DNA of 64,000 nt from Shouchella tritolerans (GTDB taxonomy: Bacteria > Bacillota > Bacilli > Bacillales > Bacillaceae_D): positions 1,238,986 through 1,302,985 of the forward strand of contig NZ_JAODPB010000001.1 of the NCBI RefSeq assembly GCF_025770735.1, read 5' to 3'. A model generated the notes under the pieces. That model had not been told where the DNA came from. It saw nothing but the letters and a program-made list of their open reading frames with translations, and searched no databases. The first letter of the stretch is position 1; each line of letters starts with the position of its first letter. Positions 23,011 through 33,789 of the stretch are shown in pieces. A program made the translations under genes and the position numbers.

Positions 23011-23712
23011 ATGACTGATAAGGATGAACGTTTCTTTTCTGTTGATCCCAATTTAGTAAAGTCACTGCGTGAACTGGCAGTTGAAAAAATCCGCGAAGGA
23101 ATTGTAAGCGGATACTTTGAAGTTGGAGAGCATTTAAAAGAGCGTGAGTTATCGAAGATGATGGGAATTAGCACGACGCCGATCAAAGAAGCGTTTCGGA
23201 TTTTAGAAAATGAAGGCATGCTAGTAACCGTTCCGCGCAAAGGGACATTTGTTTCAGAGTACGCTTCTACATCAATTGAAGAAATTCTTCTTCTACGCGC
23301 CGCCGTTGAATCGCTATGTGCCCGCCTTGCTGCAGTCAAAATGAGCGAAGAAGACGTGAAGGAACTTGAGCAAGTGGTGCTTATCATGGAGAGCCTTCAT
23401 AACAAAGGTGATTCAGATGCCTTGATTGAACAAAATTCACGGTTTCACCAAATGATTATTACCAGTACCGAAAATAAGATGATGCAAACGATCTTAGCTA
23501 ACATTCGCAGCATAGACAAAGCCTTCCGGAAGCGTGCCCTTAAAGTGGAAGTCGAGCGCGAAGTCGGCTATCAAGAGCACAGAGCAATTTTTGAGGCGAT
23601 TAAGCAACGGGAGCCTGAGCAGGCCGAACAGCGAATGAAAGACCATATTTTGCGGACGAAAGACAATATTTTGGCTGCAGAAGCGAGAGCACAGGCCGAA
23701 AGAAATCCATGA
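23011..23712 (+). CDS. GntR-family (FCD domain) transcriptional regulator
   Basis: A 233-residue regulator. The N-terminal winged helix spans about residues 20-90 (AVEKIREGIVSGYFEVGEHLKERELSKMMGISTTPIKEAF, wing VPRKGTFVSEY). The C-terminal all-helical FCD domain has spaced histidines (FHQMI, QEHRAIF, DHIL) that usually bind a metal and a carboxylic-acid ligand. FCD regulators typically respond to sugar acids or other organic acids, which suits the downstream enzymes. It is the first gene after a strong promoter with a palindrome on the start site, so auto-regulation is likely. A strong inverted repeat separates it from the next gene. Confidence 0.9.
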   Translation: MTDKDERFFSVDPNLVKSLRELAVEKIREGIVSGYFEVGEHLKERELSKMMGISTTPIKEAFRILENEGMLVTVPRKGTFVSEYASTSIEEILLLRAAVESLCARLAAVKMSEEDVKELEQVVLIMESLHNKGDSDALIEQNSRFHQMIITSTENKMMQTILANIRSIDKAFRKRALKVEVEREVGYQEHRAIFEAIKQREPEQAEQRMKDHILRTKDNILAAEARAQAERNP

Positions 23713-23713
23713 T

Positions 23714-23742
23714 CATTCATCGGCCTATATAGGCCGAGAATG
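23714..23742 (+). promoter_or_regulatory. Long inverted repeat between gntR and the dehydratase gene
   Basis: TCGGCCTATATAGGCCGA is an 18-base perfect palindrome (23720-23737). Outer arms CATTC and GAATG extend the pairing after a one-base bulge. It may be an operator or an RNA hairpin that lowers downstream expression; there is no immediate T-tract, although TTTTTT occurs about 12 bases later. Confidence 0.55.
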
Positions 23743-23777
23743 GTCAGAGCTAATTTTTTAGAAAAGGGTGATGAACT

Positions 23778-24698
23778 GTGGCAAAGAAGCCGTTGGCAAA
23801 AGCATTAGAAACCATTTCTGGCATACCAATCACGCCGTTTCGAAAATCAGACGGCAGCATCGATTGGAACCACTACAAGGAAACGGTCGACAGGATTGTC
23901 GACAATGGCATTGATGTGATCGTTCCTTGTGGAAATACGAGTGAATTCTATGCGCTGTCTCTTGAGGAAGCAAAAGAGGAAGTCCGGCGCACCGTAGAAT
24001 ATGTTAATGGGCGTGCGCTTGTCGTCGCTGGCATCGGATATGCGACGTCAACAGCGATTGAACTTGGAAACGATGCGATAGCGGCCGGGGTAGATGCGGT
24101 CATGATTCATATGCCGATCCACCCTTATGTGACAGCGGGCGGTGTGTGTGCCTACTTCCGCGAAATCATCGAGGCACTAGATTTTCCGTCACTCGTTTAT
24201 TTTAAAGATCCTGAAATTTCCGACCAAGTGCTCGTTGATTTGGCGCCACTTGAAAACCTAGTCGGCGTCAAATATGCGATTAATGATTTGCCTCGCTTTG
24301 CCAAAGTTGTACGTTCGATTCCAGAGGAACATCAGATCGCTTGGATTTGTGGAACAGCAGAGAAATGGGCGCCATTTTTCTGGCATGCGGGGGCAAAAGG
24401 GTTTACTTCTGGGCTTGTGAATCTTCTGCCCGAAAAAGCAGTCGATATGCTGGAAGCATTGCGAAACAATGACAACGATACCGTGTGGCAAATTTGGGAA
24501 GACATTGTCCCTTTCGAGGACTTGCGCGCGAAGTACAACCAAGGCAATAACGTCGTCGTCATTAAAGAAGCAATGGAAATGCTTAGGCAAAATGCTGGGG
24601 TGACAAGGGCACCTGTGAATGAATTAAGCAACGAAGATAAACAGCTTGTGACAGAACTGCTTTCTAGCTGGAAGTTATTACAACCTACGAAAGGATGA
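23778..24698 (+). CDS. DHDPS-family dehydratase/aldolase (5-dehydro-4-deoxyglucarate dehydratase-like)
   Basis: A 306-residue TIM-barrel protein of the dihydrodipicolinate synthase family. The Schiff-base lysine is in [10 protein letters not shown] and the proton-relay tyrosine in SLVYFKDP. The motif [11 protein letters not shown] replaces the GGTTGE-type loop of true DapA. Together with a following aldehyde dehydrogenase this resembles the B. subtilis ycbC-ycbD pair, where KDG dehydratase makes 2,5-dioxopentanoate from 5-dehydro-4-deoxyglucarate. A pentose-acid substrate (2-keto-3-deoxy-pentonate) is an alternative. The GTG start at 23778 follows AGGGTGA. Confidence 0.82.
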   Translation: MAKKPLAKALETISGIPITPFRKSDGSIDWNHYKETVDRIVDNGIDVIVPCGNTSEFYALSLEEAKEEVRRTVEYVNGRALVVAGIGYATSTAIELGNDAIAAGVDAVMIHMPIHPYVTAGGVCAYFREIIEALDFPSLVYFKDPEISDQVLVDLAPLENLVGVKYAINDLPRFAKVVRSIPEEHQIAWICGTAEKWAPFFWHAGAKGFTSGLVNLLPEKAVDMLEALRNNDNDTVWQIWEDIVPFEDLRAKYNQGNNVVVIKEAMEMLRQNAGVTRAPVNELSNEDKQLVTELLSSWKLLQPTKG

Positions 24699-24703
24699 GG
24701 CAA

Positions 24704-27339
<2,636 letters not shown>

Positions 27340-27359
27340 AGCGGGAGGAGGTGTAAGTC

Positions 27360-28334
27360 GTGAAATGGTTCCCTTTGCTCGTGCTGCAGGCTCTTCTTCT
27401 AGTTGCCTGCAGCAACCACGACGAAACAGCCGTTACGCAAGCTGCCATTGACACGTACCCGAAGCAAACGATTGAACTTTATGTCCCTGCCTCGCCAGGA
27501 GGGCAGTCTGATGCTGGGGCAAGAGTGTTAGCACGTCATATCGGAAAGTATTTAGATAGCGACGTTGTCATTGTTAACCAAGACGCTGCAGGTGGTGCAC
27601 TTGCTTATGAAAATGTCTACCGCGCCAAGGCCGATGGATACAAGCTTCTCTATTATCATCAAGCATTGCACACAAGTTATGCAGTTGGCCAATACGATTA
27701 TTCGGCGTTGGAAATGACGCCGATTGGAACCTTTGCTGGCATTAACCAAGTTTTCGTCACGCGTGCTGATGCCCCATGGGATTCATTAGAAGAACTAGTT
27801 GAGGAAGCGAGGCAAAACCCTTACGAAATCCTGTATGGTGGCCAAATCGGCGGAACCACTCATTTTATGGGCGAGCAACTTGGGCAAGTTGCCGATGTCG
27901 ACATTAAAGTGCTTGATGTCGGTGGAGAGTCAGACCGTATGACGGCATTGCTCGGCAACCAAATTGATTTTGTTTCTACTGGAATTGGCAACGCCTTAAA
28001 CTATATAGAATCAGGCGATTTTAAAGCGTTAGCCGTTCTATCAGAAGAACGGGATGAGCTGGCACCTGATATTCCGACTGCCCTTGAGCAAGGGTATGAC
28101 GTGCAGTTTCCAATCATCCATACATTATACGGGCCGCCTAATCTGCCCGAAGAGATCATCGACAAATGGAACGCAGCAGCAGAGCAGCTTGCAGAAGATG
28201 AGGAGTATGTACAAGACCTCGCCACCACGTTCCAGAGACATATTCAAATGGATCATCATGAAACCCTTACATTCAACCAAGAAGAACTCAAAAAAGCAGA
28301 AGACATCGCGTTTGAGTTATTTCAAGAAGACTAG
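27360..28334 (+). CDS. tctC: Tripartite tricarboxylate transporter substrate-binding lipoprotein (TctC/Bug)
   Basis: A 324-residue Bug/TctC-family binding protein. The signal sequence ends in the lipobox LVAC (about residues 14-17), so it is lipid-anchored outside the membrane. The family motif YVPASPGGQSDAGARVLA follows, and AGGALAY lies further on. These proteins bind organic acids for the TctA/TctB membrane unit. The GTG start at 27360 follows GGAGGAGGTG. Its place right after three sugar-acid catabolic genes makes a sugar acid or dicarboxylate the likely ligand. Confidence 0.9.
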   Translation: MKWFPLLVLQALLLVACSNHDETAVTQAAIDTYPKQTIELYVPASPGGQSDAGARVLARHIGKYLDSDVVIVNQDAAGGALAYENVYRAKADGYKLLYYHQALHTSYAVGQYDYSALEMTPIGTFAGINQVFVTRADAPWDSLEELVEEARQNPYEILYGGQIGGTTHFMGEQLGQVADVDIKVLDVGGESDRMTALLGNQIDFVSTGIGNALNYIESGDFKALAVLSEERDELAPDIPTALEQGYDVQFPIIHTLYGPPNLPEEIIDKWNAAAEQLAEDEEYVQDLATTFQRHIQMDHHETLTFNQEELKKAEDIAFELFQED

Positions 28335-28352
28335 GGATAAGGGGGAGCCAAT

Positions 28353-28826
28353 ATGTCAAAACTCGATTGCTGGATTGGAATGGGAACGCTCATTGTCGGC
28401 GCCTATATAATTTTGGAAACGCTTACGATGGATTATATGAGGCTAATGGATGATCCTGGGCCCGTTTTATTGCCAAGAATAGTCGGTACGGCACTTGTCA
28501 TTTGTGGTGCTGCTTTAACAGTAGGAGGATTAAAAGCAAAGAAAAAAACGGAGCCGAAAGAGGATTTACCTGAGGCAAAAGCGCGGCAAAAGAAAATGTA
28601 TGTGATATTAGGAAGTTTGTTTCTATATGCTGTCGCTTTTTCGGCGTTAGGGTACGTATTAAGCACATTCCTTTTTTTAGCAGCCACGACTTTGTACTTG
28701 TCTAGTAAGAGAACGAAAAAACATGTCGTTCAAGTAACAGTGGCCTCACTACTTATTACTTTTTCAATCTATTGGATATTTACCGAATACCTTGATGTTT
28801 TATTGCCAGGCGGATTTTTCCGATGA
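28353..28826 (+). CDS. tctB: Tripartite tricarboxylate transporter small membrane subunit (TctB)
   Basis: A 157-residue protein with four hydrophobic segments separated by a charged middle loop (KAKKKTEPKEDLPEAKARQKK), the standard layout of TctB. The PGPVLLPRIVGTAL segment is typical of the family. It sits between tctC and tctA with short gaps, so the three are translated from one message. TctB assists the large TctA permease; its precise function in transport is not settled in any organism. Confidence 0.88.
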   Translation: MSKLDCWIGMGTLIVGAYIILETLTMDYMRLMDDPGPVLLPRIVGTALVICGAALTVGGLKAKKKTEPKEDLPEAKARQKKMYVILGSLFLYAVAFSALGYVLSTFLFLAATTLYLSSKRTKKHVVQVTVASLLITFSIYWIFTEYLDVLLPGGFFR

Positions 28827-28841
28827 AGGGGGACGAAATCA

Positions 28842-30335
28842 ATGGATGTTTTACTTGCGAGCATAACTGACGTGTTCACCCCTTTTGTCGTGTTGTTAAT
28901 GGTACTAGGGGTGTTTATTGGCCTCATGTTTGGCACAGTGCCTGGCCTAACCTCAACGATGGCCATGGCCTTGTTCGTGCCGTTTACGTTCCAACTAGAA
29001 CCGATACAAGGAATCAGTTTTCTTGTCTGCTTGCACTTAGGCGGCGTTTCTGGCGGGCTCGTTGCTTCTACACTTCTTGGAATACCAGGAACGCCCTCAT
29101 CGATCGCCACTACGTTCGATGCGTACCCAATGGCGAAAAACGGCGAACCAGTAAGAGCGCTCGGCATTGGTATTGTCGCCTCACTTGTTGGCGGTTTACT
29201 AAGCTTTATTGCCTTGACTACCATTTCTCCCCTTATTTCCAGGTTTGCGGTGCAGATGGGGCCATTTGAGTTTTTTGCTTTAATTTTTTTCGCGCTTTCC
29301 TTGCTTGCCGTCCTGGCCCAAGGTAGCATGTTGAAAGGGATTACTGCTGGCTTTATTGGCTTAGCGATTGGCATGGTAGGGTTCGCACCAATTGATGGGC
29401 TGCAGCGCTATACATTTGGCGTGTTAGAGCTAAAAGGCGGCATCAGCCTGTTGCCGCTTATCATGGGCTTATTCGCCATCGCTCAACTTTTATCGGAAAT
29501 AAAAGCAGGCGATGAGCGGAAAGAAATGAACTTCTCTGTTAAAGGAATCGGCATAAAGGTGGCAGAATTATTTCAAAATAAATGGAATATGCTGCGTTCG
29601 TCGATCATCGGGATTGCATTTGGCATATTGCCAGGGTTGGGGAGCGGTACGGCAAACCTTGTTGCCTATGCACAAACGAAGCAAGCATCAAAAAACCGCG
29701 ACAAGTTTGGGAAAGGGGCACCGGAAGGCATCTATGCGTCTGAATCAGCGAATACCGCTGCTGTTGGCGGATCACTTATTCCGATGCTAACACTCGGTAT
29801 ACCTGGCGATACGGTAACAGCGATTTTGCTTGGCGGCTTTATGATTCATGGCATTCAGCCTGGTCCGCTTTTCTTTGCAGAAAACCGCGAAATTGTCAAT
29901 GTCGTATTTATTGCTTTCATTGTTGCTATCTTTCTCGTTCTTTTATTTCAAGCGTTCGCGATGCGATTTTTTACACGTGTATTGATGATTTCAAAAGAAT
30001 ATTTGTTCCCAATTATCCTTGTCTTATGTTTCGTCGGCGCCTTTGCCACCAACTCTTCTGTTTTCGATATTGGCGTCATGCTCTTTTTTGGGGTTATTGG
30101 CTACATTTTGTTAAAGGCCAAGTTTCCGATTGCTCCGCTCATTTTGGGTTTTATTCTCGGGCCCCTTTTGGAAACGTATTTGCGGAGAGCACTCATGTCG
30201 ACAGGCAATGTGGCCGACTTTTTTACGAAACCATTTTCAGCGATTTTCATTTTAATTGGTGTCGGTTGCGTCCTATACACCTTTATAAATGAAACGCGTT
30301 CGAACAAGAAAGACTCAAAATCAGCAAGTATGTAA
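28842..30335 (+). CDS. tctA: Tripartite tricarboxylate transporter large permease (TctA)
   Basis: A 497-residue integral membrane protein with about ten to twelve helices. The TctA signatures GTVPGLTSTMAMAL and LLGIPGTPSSIATTFDAYPMAKNGEP near the N-terminus are repeated in the second half as GILPGLGSGTANLVAYAQTK and TLGIPGDTVTAILLGGFMIHG, showing the internal duplication of the family. It forms the secondary, ion-coupled channel that works with TctB and the TctC lipoprotein. It is the last gene of the cluster. I see no strong terminator after it in 30336-30400. Confidence 0.93.
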   Translation: MDVLLASITDVFTPFVVLLMVLGVFIGLMFGTVPGLTSTMAMALFVPFTFQLEPIQGISFLVCLHLGGVSGGLVASTLLGIPGTPSSIATTFDAYPMAKNGEPVRALGIGIVASLVGGLLSFIALTTISPLISRFAVQMGPFEFFALIFFALSLLAVLAQGSMLKGITAGFIGLAIGMVGFAPIDGLQRYTFGVLELKGGISLLPLIMGLFAIAQLLSEIKAGDERKEMNFSVKGIGIKVAELFQNKWNMLRSSIIGIAFGILPGLGSGTANLVAYAQTKQASKNRDKFGKGAPEGIYASESANTAAVGGSLIPMLTLGIPGDTVTAILLGGFMIHGIQPGPLFFAENREIVNVVFIAFIVAIFLVLLFQAFAMRFFTRVLMISKEYLFPIILVLCFVGAFATNSSVFDIGVMLFFGVIGYILLKAKFPIAPLILGFILGPLLETYLRRALMSTGNVADFFTKPFSAIFILIGVGCVLYTFINETRSNKKDSKSASM

Positions 30336-30400
30336 TCATTTTGTAGCTTGATGGGCACCCAGGCAATAAGAAGCAGAAGAAACTGTTGTTAGCCTAAGGT

Positions 30401-30429
30401 TTGGCATTTTGCAAAAGCCATGCTATCGT
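30401..30429 (+). promoter_or_regulatory. Promoter of the FMN-binding protein gene
   Basis: TTGGCA (30401-30406), 17 bases, TATCGT (30424-30429), with TGC directly before the -10 (extended -10). Confidence 0.6.
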
Positions 30430-30462
30430 TAAGGGGAAAGAAAAAACGGGAGGCAGGCGTTT

Positions 30463-30915
30463 ATGGCTGATAGTGAAATTCTTCCCCCTGCTGTAGCATC
30501 TTTTTTAAACGGTGAACAATTGGAAAAAAAGCAGCATGAGGCGATGCATTTTTTAACGGTTGATGAGAATGGCTTTCCATATAAAGCGATGGTGAGTGTC
30601 GGAGAAGTGTTAGCCTATTCAAAAGACCGCATACGGATTGCGTTATGGAGTGGGACACAAACGGATAACTATGCGATGCGTTCGAAAAAAGCAGTGCTCT
30701 TGCTCGTTACGTGCGAAACGGCTTTTGATATTCAGCTTCAACTTGAGCCGATAGGCCGTCAAGAGGACCTTGCCCTTTACGAAGGGCGCGTCTTACGTGT
30801 GAAAGCCGACCAAGCGCCTTATGCCAAATTAGAGTCGGCGGTGCGCTTTACTTTAAAGGATCCTGATGCTTCACTCGCCCATTGGCGCCACAAACTTCAG
30901 CTTCTAAAAAACTAG
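30463..30915 (+). CDS. Pyridoxamine 5'-phosphate oxidase-like FMN-binding protein
   Basis: A 150-residue protein with the split beta-barrel layout of small PNPOx-like flavoproteins (segments [43 protein letters not shown] and [10 protein letters not shown]). Key pyridoxal-binding residues of true PdxH are not recognisable, so a general flavin-reductase or heme/F420-like binding role is as likely. GGGAGG lies nine bases before the ATG. It is preceded by its own promoter and followed by secG. Function is unknown. Confidence 0.65.
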   Translation: MADSEILPPAVASFLNGEQLEKKQHEAMHFLTVDENGFPYKAMVSVGEVLAYSKDRIRIALWSGTQTDNYAMRSKKAVLLLVTCETAFDIQLQLEPIGRQEDLALYEGRVLRVKADQAPYAKLESAVRFTLKDPDASLAHWRHKLQLLKN

Positions 30916-30983
30916 CCTATTGTTTTCAAAGGCATGGCTATGCTAAACTAGTGATACTGACGTGTTCGTGGAGGTGTTTGTTG

Positions 30984-31214
30984 ATGCAGCTGTTTTTGAT
31001 GATCGCATTAATTATTGTTTCTGTCCTTCTAGTCGCTGTCGTCCTCTTGCAGCCAGGCCGCAGCTCTGGGTTATCAGGAGCCATTACTGGAGGGGCAGAG
31101 CAGTTGCTAGGAAAACAAAAAGCGCGCGGGCTTGATGCGGTTTTGCATCGAGCAACAATCGTACTTGCTGTTTTGTTTTTTATTTTGACAGGGTTAAATG
31201 CGTATTTCCTATAA
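30984..31214 (+). CDS. secG: Preprotein translocase subunit SecG
   Basis: A 76-residue membrane protein with two hydrophobic helices separated by the conserved cytoplasmic loop [31 protein letters not shown]. This is the standard SecG layout; it helps SecYE-SecA translocation. The frame is open from 30882, but only the ATG at 30984 has a ribosome-binding site (GGAGGTG) and gives the normal SecG N-terminus. As in B. subtilis, secG lies upstream of est, rnr, smpB and ssrA, though two extra genes are inserted here. Confidence 0.95.
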   Translation: MQLFLMIALIIVSVLLVAVVLLQPGRSSGLSGAITGGAEQLLGKQKARGLDAVLHRATIVLAVLFFILTGLNAYFL

Positions 31215-31222
31215 ACGATGCG

Positions 31223-31250
31223 AAACACCTGGGCTTGCCAGGTGTTTTTT
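31223..31250 (+). terminator. Terminator of secG
   Basis: 10-bp stem AAACACCTGG/CCAGGTGTTT with a five-base loop and a T-tract. Confidence 0.92.
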
Positions 31251-31307
31251 CTGTTTCCTGTTTAATTGCAGCTTAAAAAAGGAACAATCGGATATAGAGG
31301 TGATGAA

Positions 31308-32279
31308 GTGCGCTTAAGCATCTTAGACCAAGTGCCTATAACCATAGGACAATCAGCAGAACAAACAGCGGAACAAACGTTTTCTCTTGTTGAGCTTGCT
31401 GAACAATGGGGGTACGAACGGTATTGGTTTGCCGAACACCACGGCACAAGGGGGCTTGCTTCCAGTGCTCCTGAAGTGTGGATGGCGGCGGCTGCTGCAA
31501 GGACGAAGACGATTCATGTAGGTTCTGGAGGCATTTTGCTGTCTCAGTATAGCGCTTATAAAGTAGCGGCCCAATTAAGGCAACTAGAAGCGATGTTCCC
31601 AGGTCGAATTGATGGTGGCATTGGTAACTCCCCTGGAGGCACTGAACGAATTCGCGCTGCTCTTGCCAATGGACATACGGACGGGATCGCTATGTTTTGG
31701 GAGAAAGTCGATGCCCTTTCCAAGTGGGTACAAGGCGGCAGGCACCAGGAAGTGACTGTTTCGCCGAAACCAGCAAGTGCAGCAAACTTGTTTATCCTTG
31801 GTCTTGGGGAGCGGAGCGCCATCGAAGCGGGTCGGCGTGGGCTAGGTTTTGTGCACGGGCGTTTTATCGAGCCTGAACGAGGGAGATTGGCACACGCTGC
31901 ATATCGACAAGCGTTTAGGGGCGAAGGGAAACCAGATGCGTTAACGGCGGTATTTATCATTTGTGGCGAAACGGACGAGCATGCTGAAGAGTTGGCCAAA
32001 ACTCAAGATTTATGGTTGTTGCGGACGGAAAAAGGCTTAGATAGCCGCGTACCAAGCAGCAAAACAGTTGCCTCCGTTAAGCTAAGCGAACAAGACCGTG
32101 CCCGCATCCAAGGGAACCGGAAGCGGATGATTATTGGCGGGCCTGATACTGTAAAACGGGAGTTAGATAAAATCGCGAACGAAACAGGATGCGACCAATT
32201 TCTAGTTCTAACGAATATCGATGATTTTGATGAAAAATGCCGTTCTTATGCACGGCTGGCAGTCTGTTTTCACAAATAG
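31308..32279 (+). CDS. Luciferase-like flavin-dependent oxidoreductase (MsnO8/LLM family)
   Basis: A 323-residue bacterial luciferase-fold protein. It has the N-terminal LSILDQVPI strand, the motif YERYWFAEHHGTRGLASSAPEV typical of LLM enzymes, the flavin/phosphate region GSGGILLSQYSAYKVAAQLRQLEAMFPGRIDGGIG, and the C-terminal GGPDTVKREL. These use FMN or F420 to oxidise small organic substrates; the substrate here is unknown. The frame opens at 31266, but GTG 31308 follows GAGGTGATG and gives the family N-terminus. It begins a gene string that runs through two esterases into rnr. Confidence 0.87.
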   Translation: MRLSILDQVPITIGQSAEQTAEQTFSLVELAEQWGYERYWFAEHHGTRGLASSAPEVWMAAAAARTKTIHVGSGGILLSQYSAYKVAAQLRQLEAMFPGRIDGGIGNSPGGTERIRAALANGHTDGIAMFWEKVDALSKWVQGGRHQEVTVSPKPASAANLFILGLGERSAIEAGRRGLGFVHGRFIEPERGRLAHAAYRQAFRGEGKPDALTAVFIICGETDEHAEELAKTQDLWLLRTEKGLDSRVPSSKTVASVKLSEQDRARIQGNRKRMIIGGPDTVKRELDKIANETGCDQFLVLTNIDDFDEKCRSYARLAVCFHK

Positions 32280-32301
32280 AAAGCAACAGGAGGAACCTTT
32301 T

Positions 32302-33036
32302 GTGATTGGGTGTTTATGCATACATGGCTTTACTGGGGATCCGTGGGAAGTACAGCCCATTGCAGACGAACTAGCAAAGCAGCCTGGCTGGCTTGTTTAC
32401 ACGCCTGTATTGCCTGGCCACGGGCAAGGGAGTTTGCGGGAGTTAAAAAATGTGACGTACAAACAGTGGGTATTTGCTGTTGAAGTAGCGGCTGAAGAAA
32501 TGAGAAAACGGTGCGACCGCCTTTATGTGATTGGTTTTTCCATGGGTGGAATGCTCGCCAGCTACATAGCAGCCCGTTTTCCCGTGGACAAGCTTGTACT
32601 TTTAAACGCTGCGGCCTACTATATGAATCCGAAACAGTTTGTAAAAGATATGTTCTCTGCCATTCGCTACCATCTGACTGGCGAACAAGAAGGCGATGAG
32701 CTGATTGAACTTTATGAAAGGAAATTCCGGACAACGCCATTCGCCGCCGTGCGCCAATTTCTGCAACTGGTCCAAAAAACAAAGCCTTATGCAAGTAAAG
32801 TGACGGTGCCAACGCTCATTATCCAAGGGGAGCTTGATGGTCTTGTCCCGTTAAAGTCTGCTTATTATCTTTATGATGTGATCGGGTCAAAGACAAAAGA
32901 AATCAAAGTGATGAAACGATCACGCCATATGATTTGCCATGGATATGAAGCCGATAAAGTGATTGAGGAAATTAAAACGTTTCTGACAGATAGACAAACA
33001 GAGAGGGAAGATGACAATGAAATTAGTGCCACCTAA
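32302..33036 (+). CDS. Alpha/beta hydrolase, esterase-like
   Basis: A 244-residue serine hydrolase. The oxyanion motif [12 protein letters not shown], nucleophile elbow GFSMGG, probable acid in QGELDGLVP and His in SRHMICH make a full catalytic triad. It resembles the next gene, est, over the same motifs, and the two may come from an old duplication. An in-frame extension reaches back into the LLM gene, but GTG 32302 with AGGAGG at eight bases is the likely start. Carboxylesterase or monoacylglycerol lipase activity is plausible; the substrate is unknown. Its end overlaps the start of est. Confidence 0.83.
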   Translation: MIGCLCIHGFTGDPWEVQPIADELAKQPGWLVYTPVLPGHGQGSLRELKNVTYKQWVFAVEVAAEEMRKRCDRLYVIGFSMGGMLASYIAARFPVDKLVLLNAAAYYMNPKQFVKDMFSAIRYHLTGEQEGDELIELYERKFRTTPFAAVRQFLQLVQKTKPYASKVTVPTLIIQGELDGLVPLKSAYYLYDVIGSKTKEIKVMKRSRHMICHGYEADKVIEEIKTFLTDRQTEREDDNEISAT

Positions 33037-33763
33037 ACCTTTTACATTTGAAGGAGGACAGCGGGCTATTCTGTTATTGCATGGCTTTACAGGAACGACT
33101 GCTGATGTCCGCATGCTTGGCCGCTTTTTGCAAAAGCATGGCTATACATGCCACGCGCCTCTATATAGAGGGCATGGCGTGCCACCAGAAGAGCTTGTTA
33201 AGTACAGCCCAAAAGATTGGTGGGCCGATGTGCAGGCGGCGTATGAAAAATTGCAACAAGATGGCTATAAGGAAATCGCAGTGTGCGGATTATCCCTTGG
33301 CGGTGTTTTTTCATTAAAAGCAGGTTTCTCTATGCCCGTAAAGGGAATCATATCGATGTGTGCCCCAGTCCGCCCTAAAACGGAGGAAGCAATTAAAGAT
33401 GGGATGCTCCGTTACGCGAAAGAGTACAAGCATCTTGAAAAGAAAGACAACGCTGTGATCGAAGCTGAAATGCGCGCACTTGCCGAAAAATCACTTGAGC
33501 CCCTTTATCAGCTGCGGCAACTGATGGATGACGTACGGGAGCAGCTTGACTTGATTTATGCGCCAACGTTTGTTGTCCAAGCTCGCCATGACGAAATGAT
33601 CGATACCGAAAGCGCTACGATTATTTGCAACAATGTTGGCACAGACGACAAAAAGCTAAAGTGGTATGAACATTCGACCCACGTGATTACACTCGGTGAG
33701 GAGAAAGAACAGCTCCACGAAGATATACTCGAGTTTTTAAATCACTTAGATTGGTCAAACTAA
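33017..33763 (+). CDS. est: Carboxylesterase (Est30/YvaK family)
   Basis: A 248-residue cytoplasmic carboxylesterase. It begins [26 protein letters not shown], very close to the Geobacillus Est30 and B. subtilis YvaK N-terminus. The nucleophile is in CGLSLGG, the acid in ARHDEMI and the base in STHVITL. It hydrolyses short- and medium-chain esters. ATG 33017 gives the family start with better spacing to GAGGG than ATG 33011. It overlaps the preceding hydrolase and is followed by rnr, as in other bacilli. Confidence 0.93.
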   Translation: MKLVPPKPFTFEGGQRAILLLHGFTGTTADVRMLGRFLQKHGYTCHAPLYRGHGVPPEELVKYSPKDWWADVQAAYEKLQQDGYKEIAVCGLSLGGVFSLKAGFSMPVKGIISMCAPVRPKTEEAIKDGMLRYAKEYKHLEKKDNAVIEAEMRALAEKSLEPLYQLRQLMDDVREQLDLIYAPTFVVQARHDEMIDTESATIICNNVGTDDKKLKWYEHSTHVITLGEEKEQLHEDILEFLNHLDWSN

Positions 33764-33789
33764 AAACAAAAGCTAGAAGGAGGGAAATA

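Noticed and set aside
30463-30915. True PdxH (pyridoxine oxidase)
   Set aside because: The protein is too short and the expected pyridoxal-phosphate contacts are not visible.
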